This document shows positions 1-7,300 of a stretch of DNA of 10,736 nucleotides, piece by piece. Location: NCBI GenBank assembly GCA_002284615.2, contig MU069884.1:194257-204992 (forward strand), read 5' to 3'. How positions within the stretch are numbered: position 1 is the first letter of the stretch; every line of letters begins with the position of its first letter. The notes under the pieces are model-generated. The model did no database searches, was not told where the DNA came from, and worked only from the letters and a program-made list of their open reading frames with translations. Origin of the DNA: Dunaliella salina. Lineage: Eukaryota > Chlorophyta > Chlorophyceae > Chlamydomonadales > Dunaliellaceae. A program made the position numbers and the translations under genes.

Positions 1-95
<95 letters not shown>

Positions 96-111
96 GAGAA
101 AGAAAGAAAGA
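1..111. repeat. (GAAA)n microsatellite
   Basis: About 27 tetranucleotide units with one interruption (GAGAG near 93-97). The array is cut by the left window edge, so its full length is unknown. Confidence 0.97.
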
Positions 112-637
112 TTACACAGGCAGTGAAAGCACTCCCCCACATCAATTCCGAATTCAGGAAAAGAGCTACCAGAGGCCAAGGCACCATATCATACGGGCAT
201 ATGGTATCCCCTTCACCAATAGGAAATGAGAAAAGAAGTCAATGGGTTGGCACTCCTCCTCCTTGCCAGACGCCTTCCTTGCCTTTTGACCAGGGTGCCC
301 AACATGAGGCCAGTTAAGCTACCGTGGTCACTCCTTCCCTCAATCGAATGATCCATCAAAATTGACAGTAACTCTCAGAAATGTAGTGCCCGGGAGCTGC
401 GAGCTGCCCACCAGAAAAATCGAGATCCACTTCAAACTCCCTCTAATCTCATGGTGAGGGAGGCTCAGGGCTCTTTGAGCCAATGTACCTCTCTTTCTTA
501 AACTATGGAAGGAGAGTTTTCTCTGCCAATGTGATTTCCCTTTTTTCTGTAGGAAGCACTAAAAGTAAAAAGTAAAAAAGTCTACGCTAGCATTTTCCAG
601 CGTGCGTTAAGGAAAGACTCAACAGTTAGCACTGGCA
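112..637. other. Non-coding stretch between the microsatellite and LINE fragment 3
   Basis: About 525 bp with no recognisable gene. On the minus strand it lies directly 3' of the stop of LINE fragment 3, so it may be the 3' untranslated tail of that element. An A-rich patch AAAAGTAAAAAGTAAAAAAG is near 560-580. Confidence 0.4.
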
Positions 638-1345
638 CTAACAGTGAGCCCAACCAAAGAAGGCTAGCTCTGAGCAGCCCAGGTAATGAGGGTCCGGCGG
701 GTCATTGGCCATCCGTCCGGCTGCGCGCAGCGCTGTCCTGCATTCAGCCCTCCCTGTAGCCCCCTCCCCCAAACTTTCATTGCTTATGTTGCTGAATTGA
801 ATGGCATATTTGGTGTTGTGGATTCTTGTTTGGGACTTTACAGCGTGATAATGGAGTTCTTTGGCAGTTTTGTGAGCTTCGTCAATGGTTAGGCCAAGTT
901 TGCAGAGGGGATCAATCGTGTAGGGATTGAAGATAGTTCCTGCAACTCCAATAAGTATGGTATGTAGTGTTACCCTGTCATTGCGGTGTGTGCCCCGAAG
1001 AGACCTTGTGCGTAAGCTTTCAATGGTGTGTTTGTGCTGATTTTGTACAGTGTGGAGAGTTTGTTCGGGTTTGGTGTCAGAACAAAATTTGAACTCAATG
1101 AGGTGGCTATCTGTCTCTGGGATTTATATTTTGCGGGTGGTGTGTGGAGTCTCTGCCTTCAGGGGGTAAAACTATAATGCCATCAGGGCGACTGAGCTGT
1201 GTGTGTGGTGGTCGTCTGGGTGGAAACAGCCAATGTGGAATGTGTCGATGGACAGTGTTTGGAATTTCCATACCTAGGGAACGTAGCCACTCTGTATCAC
1301 ATGCATCTATAGAGATGCACACATCGCCCCGCGCACAGCGCGTGA
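638..1345 (-). pseudogene. LINE fragment 3: endonuclease-like C-terminal end of a related but distinct subfamily
   Basis: The frame entering near 1345 reads CISIDACDTEWLRSLGMEIP then RHIPHWLFPPRRP and SRPDGIIVLPP (Asp at 1182-1184), and stops at 1107-1109. A frameshift at about 1110-1120 continues DSHLIEFKFCSDTKPEQTL (Glu 1094-1096, Lys 1088-1090), then RVTLHTILIGVAGTIFNPYT and LCKLGLTIDEAHKTAKELH. It runs open to a TAG at 638-640, about 158 codons. This continuation has no early Met, so a start-codon ORF search misses it. Layout (DAC...RPD...EFKFC) matches fragment 2, but the residues differ enough to imply another subfamily. The stop at 638 may be the natural C-terminus. Confidence 0.7.
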
Positions 1346-1888
1346 GAGGTGTAAGAATGTTAAGTGGTGTGCGCAAAGAGTTTGATTCTTTCACTTTTTG
1401 ACTGCCTTTTCCAAGATGGAAGTGTACCTGTGTAGAAGACCCATAATCTCTGTTGCTTCCTTGAACAGGGGACTGAATTGAAGTGTGCAGACCAGCTTGT
1501 CTGATCACTTGAAGCAGAATATGAAGACGGTGAGGGGGGTGATAATGCCTGCGCATTTCCCTTTGGTGTCATAAATGCATGCAGCTTGAGTGGTGAATGC
1601 AAGAGGGATTTTTGGTTGTTCATCAGAATCCTTGTTGGATCTTGGTACCATGAGATCCACATTTATCAGCCAAATTTCACATTTATTTGTTGGTATTATG
1701 TCTGTCTGGGGGTTAGTAGTTTCGAGGTCAAAGCATGCGTTGTTGCGCATGGGGTGGCCCTGGGTTGTGAGCCAGTGCCTGTTTGGAGGCAGTGTAGCTC
1801 CCTCGAAACCTTGACAAGTGAGGTTGTCTACAGTGTCGTCCGCAGGTGGTGGGTGTTGTTGTGGACGCAAGACAAACTGCAAACAGTT
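1345..1888 (-). pseudogene. Unidentified decayed coding sequence between two LINE fragments
   Basis: Minus-strand frame open from about 1888 to 1505. It includes ACFDLETTNPQTD, CEIWLINVDLMVPRSNKD and AACIYDTKGKCAGIITPLT, ending VFIFCFK before a stop. Past the stop the same frame continues with coding-like sequence (FSPLFKEATEIMGLLHRYTS). Composition and hydrophobic/polar alternation look like real protein, but I do not recognise the family. It abuts the break in LINE fragment 2 (about 1888) and the start of fragment 3 (about 1345). It may be another part of the same retroelement, a second element, or host sequence. No function is assigned. Confidence 0.35.
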
Positions 1889-2052
1889 GGAGGCCTCAAG
1901 CTGATTCTGGGCCGGGTGTCTTCACAGTATTTGACTTCCCCAAGATGGATGTGCCGCTGTTCTGGGAGGAGCTGACGAGGGCGACGGTCCTGGGAAGTAG
2001 GTGGAGTGGCTGTGGCTGACGCTGAGTGCTCCCTGTTTCCTCCGCCCCCTGA

Positions 2053-2088
2053 ACTTCTCAATTGACTTCTCAATTGACTTTTCAGTTG
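2053..2088. repeat. Three tandem copies of a 12-bp unit inside LINE fragment 2
   Basis: ACTTCTCAATTG occurs at 2053-2064 and 2065-2076, and as ACTTTTCAGTTG at 2077-2088. On the minus strand it encodes repeated SQLR/SQLK tetrapeptides between the RPD and EVK motifs. The 12-bp length keeps the frame. Confidence 0.85.
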
Positions 2089-2173
2089 ACGCTGGGCATT
2101 GGTCCTAGGCACTCTATCCATGGAACAACTAAGATTGCATCAGGGCGGCTAGAAGTGAGCCTTTCTTTGTCAG

Positions 2174-2362
2174 GGAAAGGGCGAGGGGAAATGTACTTGG
2201 GGAGGATTCTGTTTGTTGAGTGCTCAGGAATCTGGAGGTCCTGTAAAGTAAGACGATCTGCTCTACCAATGTCCATGGAGGCAAGGTCTGCCCCAAGAGG
2301 GCCTTTGCTGATACCTTAGAGGAGGATTCTGTTGTAGCGCTCTGTTACCATATTTGCACCTT
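2174..2362 (-). repeat. About 190-bp direct repeat, copy 1 (LINE C-terminal segment)
   Basis: Nucleotide similarity with 2883-3077 in the same orientation, by eye around 80 percent with small gaps. Shared words include GGAGGTCCTGTAAAG and GCGCTCTGTTACCAT (plus strand). It covers the NMVTERHN to NRxLPxYI part of the LINE protein. Confidence 0.7.
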
Positions 2363-2882
2363 CTCCAGTGCACACAATCTCACGCATCAAAGACAATTGG
2401 TGTCAGGCATATCAGCCACGTATGCTACTAAGGATGGGTCTAGATCTAATCTGTACGACAAGCCACAAACGCGCGATCGCATTTGTTTGCTGGTGATGGC
2501 ATACAACGATGACAAGACCACGGATCGTAAGTTTAGTAATATGACTGACCCGTCAATGGACATCAGTATCAGGCAAAAGTTCATGTTGCATTTAAAAGAC
2601 AGGCGGCGCAGGCCGCAGCGAGGAGCCGAAAGGCACTGCAGCGTCCGCAGTGATCTCAATCTCAATATTTGCCACTCTGCATGAAGTATTCCTTTTTATA
2701 TACCCATTGCGAGGCTCAGGATGTGTTCACTGTTCTGCAACAAGACAAAAACAAACACTAATTAATTCACGATATTATTTCTTTTTATGGGCAGGCTAGC
2801 AGTCACGCGTCTTGACTGAAGGCCCTATTTCTGTAATCCCTGTATGAAGGATTGGCGTTGCCACACAGACGGTTAATAAACG
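2363..2882. other. Unassigned spacer between the two LINE repeat copies
   Basis: About 520 bp without recognisable coding sequence. Open frames on both strands of 2387-2684 overlap each other and resemble nothing I know. An AT-rich patch (2690-2790, with TTTTTATATA and ATTAATTCACG) separates it from fragment 1. It could be an insertion that split one LINE or a junk junction between two copies. Confidence 0.4.
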
Positions 2883-3077
2883 AAGAGGGAAAATATATGT
2901 AGGGAGGGCTCTATTGGTCGAGTGCTCGGGAACCTGGAGGTCCTGTAAAGCAAGACGATATACGCTGCCAATGCCCATGGAAGTAAGGCCTGCCCTGAGA
3001 GAGCCTTTGTTGACACCATAGAGAAGGATTCTGCTGGGAATGTTGTGGCGCTCTGTTACCATGTTTGGTGGAGTATT
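2883..3077 (-). repeat. About 190-bp direct repeat, copy 2 (LINE C-terminal segment)
   Basis: Partner of 2174-2362. The copies are separated by about 520 bp (2363-2882) in which I recognise nothing. Confidence 0.7.
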
Positions 3078-3526
3078 TGCATCTTGATAGAATGTGAAGG
3101 GCAATGTCAGGCTCTGCGCATAGGGGGCATTGTAAGCAGGTGGAAATTTTAATGCGGACAGGGTGCTTCTGGTTGAAGAGGGTGCCTGTGCGGTTGTTAG
3201 AGATGTACCGTTTCATTTCAAAAGGAAGTGTGTCGGCAGGGTCCAAAAGGCATTCCTGACCTTTTATTTGACAGTGAGGAGTAAATTTTGGTAGAAAGAG
3301 TATTTGGCCTTTCCAAGTTGGAACGATCAGTTCCCACCTATCGGACATAGCAATCGTCTCTTTGACATGCGTGACATTTCCACATAGAACCAGCGGACGG
3401 TCTTGTTACTAGATTGAACGATTGCTGATTACCGTTTTAGGCACCCTCCGCTGAAACGATACAATATGCCAACACCCCTTCCAAGTTTATGTTTTGAATG
3501 CATGTGTGCCCTCAGAGGATCATGAA

Positions 3527-3656
3527 GGTTGGAAAAAGAAAAGCTTCGCAGACGGAACTAGTTCACAAGCACCACGGGTGGGAGCAACCTTGGCATATAG
3601 CCGGATTGAACCCCCCTGATTCGAACCCACGACCTCCTCATCCCAAAGGGATGTTG
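3527..3656 (-). mobile_element. Short tRNA-type element fragment (SINE-like) inserted in LINE fragment 1
   Basis: The LINE reading frame is interrupted by 131 bp. On the minus strand both junctions carry nearly the same sequence (TTCTCCAACCT at 3657-3667, TTTTTCCAACCT at 3526-3537), as expected of an aged target-site duplication. Removing the 131 bp restores the LINE frame (KCFSNLHDPL). Inside are two matches to the RNA polymerase III B-box consensus GGTTCRANYC: GGTTCGAATC (3618-3627) and GGTTCAATCC (3603-3612). No A box is visible, so it would be a 5'-truncated tRNA-derived SINE. It is not a functional tRNA: no acceptor or D arm, and the T stem does not pair. Confidence 0.5.
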
Positions 3657-3660
3657 AGGT
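3632..3660. repeat. 29-nt hairpin at the edge of the SINE-like insert
   Basis: Plus strand: ACCTC, two unpaired bases, CATCCC, loop AAA, GGGATG, two unpaired bases, GAGGT. That gives 11 base pairs in two perfect stems around a 2x2 internal loop. It lies where the anticodon arm of a tRNA-derived element would be. Confidence 0.5.
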
Positions 3661-3895
3661 TGGAGAAGCATTTTAGCTTGAAGGCAGGTGAGTTTATGCG
3701 GTCTGATGTATGGGTGCGGGCAGTTTCCTCGAGAGCAAGCCAGGTGGTGTCGTGAAAAAAATTGCCTACTAGATTTACACAAGGTAACGTTATGTCTGCC
3801 AGGTTTTCATCATCCTGAATGGCTTGATGCTTGGCAGTGGCATCAGCGCATTTGTTTCCTGCAATTCCAAGGAGTCCAGGAATAAGAAAATGCTG

Positions 3896-4204
3896 TCATG
3901 AGATGCTCAACACAACTCAGCATTAAGGAATTCTGCACGGAACAGTCAGCACTGGCCCTGTCAAGAGAGTGCCTTCCGAAGTCATTCATTAGCCAGTTAA
4001 GAAATCTCAATGGAAAGACTCCCGAAAACACGAATGTTTCATCAGGTCCAGCCTAGTCTCATAGGCCCCTTTGAATCACGAGGATTTGCCCTAAAGGGAA
4101 TAGTTTGTGAGCCGCCATCATCCTCCATCGGGCACACAAATAAAACAGCCGCCTGTCCCTTGGATGCTACATCCTTCATTGCTAATAACACTTAAGCTCC
4201 TTCT
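3896..4204 (-). other. Probable 3' untranslated region of the M3A peptidase gene
   Basis: About 310 bp between the stop codon and the first recognisable retroelement codons (about 3895). No coding similarity is seen. There is no TGTAA, the usual chlorophycean polyadenylation signal, on the minus strand in this stretch. The first one, TGTAA at 3775-3779, falls inside the LINE remnant. The true 3' end cannot be placed from sequence alone. Confidence 0.4.
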
Positions 4205-4315
4205 TCATGCAGCAGCGGGCAAAAGGTCACTGTGCTTCAACAGGGCATGCGTGCTTGGGTCACGCCCTCGGAAGGCCTTGAACACGTCGGCAGGTGCGAT
4301 GCTGCCGCCCAGGGC
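4205..4315 (-). CDS. OOP: M3A peptidase terminal coding exon and stop
   Basis: 111 nt including TGA at 4205-4207. It encodes [36 protein letters not shown] and the stop. The ALGG...F..FRGR.PS..ALL.H motif is the usual C-terminus of the family, and the protein ends within a few residues of the expected length. The acceptor is TTGTAG. No downstream exon is needed. Confidence 0.95.
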   Translation of the reverse strand, partial: ALGGSIAPADVFKAFRGRDPSTHALLKHSDLLPAAA

Positions 4316-7300
4316 CTACAATACAAGGAGGTAGAATTCCAAGGAAATGAGTGTCAGCCGGGACCTTGAATCTATGTGAATGCGTTTCAAAAAGGCAATT
4401 AGCAAAGTGAGCAAGGTGAGCATAGGTGCAGAAGATGTGCAGGCTCAAAGAAGGAAATACAGATCTTCCAGGGTTTGCACGGCAACTAGGAGCTTCACAT
4501 CGATCACTTGGCTCTTGAGGCAGCATGACATCATGCAAGTGGCATTGAGGTCAGTTCTGCTCCAATCGATTGTTTAACATCTTTCTTGAAATCTTGGTCT
4601 CTTCCAAACCTCCATCGATGTTCAGGAATGGATCCAATCGCATACGCACGCACCAGCACGGTGTCTCGGAAGCGCCGCCCTGTGCTGCGAACTGCGTCCT
4701 CATTTTCCAAGCCAGCCTCCTCAAAGGCATTGAAAGCGTCCGCGCTCAGGACCTCGGCCCACCTAAAGGTACACGTCCATCAAATGTACAGAACGAATGC
4801 ACTCAGATTTAAAGTGATTGCAGGAATAAAAATGCGTGGCTCTTGGCCTCAGAACCTCCGCCCATGTGAGGGTGCATTGCCATGAAAGGACATGGGAAAG
4901 AACCACTCAGGCATGGACTAATCTTGAGCAGCTTCGACATTAGTCCCCAGACAAGGACCAGGATGAAGATGATGGCTCGCCACAATGCCCTTTCCAGGAC
5001 TGTTTAATTGTTGACTGCCGTGCAAAGTTGGACTCGTTACGCATTCCCCGAGAAATAATTGTTTTTGCAACCATGCATCAACAGCGCAGCCCCCCCCAAA
5101 ACAATTTAACAACGCAGGGGCAACATTGACAATTTTCACTCTCAACAGGAGAGAAAAAAAATTCTGCTGGAAGGCACTTGAAAATTTTGTTGCGGACCCC
5201 CCTGACCNCCCCNCCCCCCCCCCCCAACCCCCCTTCCAGTGCCCCAATCCAGACAATAAGGGTACCAATCTCTTCCTCTTTTAATTCTGCATCCATCTGC
5301 ATGCTTAGGGCAAAAAAAGATTGAAATGGAGCAGTCATGGGGCACAAACTAAGGAGCGGACACCCATGCAAGCCTGCCTTTCCAGGCACCCAAAGCTGAC
5401 TTGCAAGTCCACATAGTGCCCTTATGACTTCACCATGCAAAAACACATTAAACTTGTCACTACCCTGGAAGTTAGAATTTGGTTGTTGCATGTTTGCCTC
5501 CACACCTCCTGCTGCCCACACCCATGCGCATGTGGCACTGACTTCGATTAATGCAAATGGACCCCTCTTTTTACCCAATTTGCCCTAAGAGGATGCCATC
5601 CAACAGTTCTTCAGCTCAGGAATCCGAAGTTATATTTGAAATTCTGCAGAAGTGGATCAGAAAAATTTCTGGAGGGGGGGTCCCAAAAAGTAGAACCCCC
5701 CATAACCACCCACCACCCCCACCTCCTCTGATTGGGCCCATAAATATACCAATTGATAGCTCTTGACCAGGATTCCGAATACATGATTTTCAGGGGGATC
5801 GACACGTGCCGTCCAAAAGTTATGCTCCCTGTATGCTCCTGCTCTCAAAGTCCAAAATGGCAATGGACACAACCGCGCATCCTTGAAAGAAAAATTTATA
5901 TTATTTTGTGCACGCAGTCACCAAGCAGGGCAAAAACGTAATTTGTGCACGGTGATAGAAATTTTGCACGGTAACTATGGGCTGAATGAACCATACCCAT
6001 AGCCATTTCACAAGCCTCCGAGCAGAAAGTGCTGTGCAACAAGCTCTTCAGGCAGACTCACTTGTATGAGAAGTAGCCAGCTGAATACCCGCCCGCAAAG
6101 ATGTGGCCAAAGGAACATAGGAAACGGTCTTCAGGGAAGGGGGGCATCACCTGCATTCAAGCGCCGCCAAGTTGTGGGCAAGCTAAAACTTTATCCACAA
6201 AAGCACTGAGATTACCTCAGCAGCTAGTATCATTTAAGCTCGTTAGCAGCGAAGCAGCAGGCTTGCTGGGCAGCAAGTGCGGAGCCCACATTGGCATGAA
6301 AGTACACATTTTGTGTGAGCACACCGGCTGCTTCTGTAGACATGGCGTACGAAGCCTGCCTAAAATTGAAACATCCCTGTTTGCTCACCTGGGTGCGCAG
6401 CGCAACCTTTTGGTCACGCTCAAACGGGCTCTCCCCCTTGCCAGGCTCGTAGCGCGCATGCAGCTCCAAATCCACCACGCTGAAGTGCACCTGCATTGCA
6501 CGACCAGAGAAACACCACAGTACTACAATCATCACAGCATCGATTCTTCTTAAACCCCTCGACATACAACAAGACGCCATCAAACTTCTTCAAAGCCTCT
6601 TCTTCAGTATCTCTTGGAACTGGAGAGTAGGTCATTGAAGGTCTGCAGCCGATCAAAGAGCCATCATTCATGATGACCCAGTGCCCTGCTTTGCCATTTT
6701 GCAAGACAGCTCATTCTTAAGGTGCAATCAATCACTGACTAGGGTCAGCTGTACCTCCAGGTATGTAGGCAATTGCTGACCAGGGACATCTGGAGGTACA
6801 GATATGTCCCTTGGCAGCGATATTGACTGCACCAGACGATCACACCAGATGATCGCACCAAGACTTGTCAAAATCTCAGTACTGACAGCAAGCGATGCAA
6901 AAGAGCAATGCAAAAAATGCCAAAGGGAGTTTCTGTTGGTAAAATCCACATCATCCACACTGCACATGTTGAAACATTGATCGTCCCAAAAACCACACCA
7001 GAATGCAAAATACATTGATGTTTGCTTGGGAGTAATACTGAGTGTGTTCCAAAATGTTCATCAGTAATGCACCTTTCATGGGTTTGCTTTAATTGTGTGC
7101 AGCCAAACCCTCATACAGAAAGGCAAGGAGACCATGCAGCTTGGAAATTGGCAATACAGACAAGGAGACCGGGTGCGCAGCATGCCCATGCACCATGCGC
7201 ACAAGAGTGCAAGGATTCATGCATGCTTTTGCTTGCACGGAAAGCAGCTGGCAGGGCAGCAGCGGAGCTTCCTGTGACAAAAGCACACGGGAATTTTGCA

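Larger units (their letters stand above)
1888..2368 (-). pseudogene. LINE fragment 2: PD-(D/E)XK-like endonuclease domain (broken)
   Basis: A second copy of the LINE C-terminal region. It starts at NMVTERYN (about 2360) and has an in-frame stop soon after. It continues MDIGRADRLTLQDLQIPEHS and RLTSSRPDAILVVP (RPD at 2139-2147), then after a frameshift near 2110 reads LLPEQRHIHLGEVKYCEDTRP (Glu at 1936-1938, Lys at 1930-1932). RPD followed by E-V-K resembles a PD-(D/E)XK restriction-like nuclease core. After TRP, one more indel gives AQNQLEAS and the similarity ends abruptly near 1888. Its first 190 bp are strongly similar to 2883-3077 of fragment 1, so the two are separate copies of one family or an internal duplication. 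Confidence 0.7.
2880..3895 (-). pseudogene. LINE fragment 1: RNase H C-terminal part, linker, CCHC knuckle and start of the C-terminal domain (broken)
   Basis: Remnant of a non-LTR retrotransposon polyprotein. An open frame at 3641-3895 reads PGLLGIAGNKCADATAKHQA, which resembles the last RNase H motif (GI-x-GN-x-x-AD-x-x-A), with the Asp codon at 3842-3844. After a 131-bp insertion (about 3527-3656) the frame resumes as FSNLHDPLRAHMHSKHKLG. A further open stretch (about 2911-3411) contains RTGTLFNQKHPVRIK and a perfect C-X2-C-X7-H-X4-C knuckle (CPLCAEPDIALHILSRC, 3079-3129), like that before the restriction-like endonuclease of R2/NeSL/Dualen-type LINEs. A frameshift near 3065 moves to NMVTERHN and RLALQDLQVPEHSTNRALP, which breaks off near 2880. 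RT and any APE domain are absent. Stops near 3411-3436 and the frameshift mark it as dead. Confidence 0.75.

Noticed and set aside
1107..1401. Plus-strand ORF 1144-1401 as a gene
   Set aside because: Antisense to the LINE fragment whose minus-strand translation carries the recognisable RPD motif.
3603..3660. A tRNA gene on the minus strand
   Set aside because: Only the T-loop/B-box region resembles tRNA. There is no acceptor stem, D arm or paired T stem.
3498..3885. Plus-strand ORFs in the 3' flank
   Set aside because: They are antisense to the LINE remnant and the SINE-like insert, and their sequence is explained by those elements.
5078..5578. 166-codon minus-strand frame in the 1299-bp intron
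   Set aside because: It crosses undetermined bases and a poly-C tract, has low-complexity Gly runs and no recognisable domain.
6230..6583. A separate 117-codon gene starting with Met upstream of exon 6389-6490
   Set aside because: Only the exon portion ([11 protein letters not shown]...LRTQ) is conserved. The rest is intron read-through on both sides, and the exon fits the M3A gene with proper splice sites.
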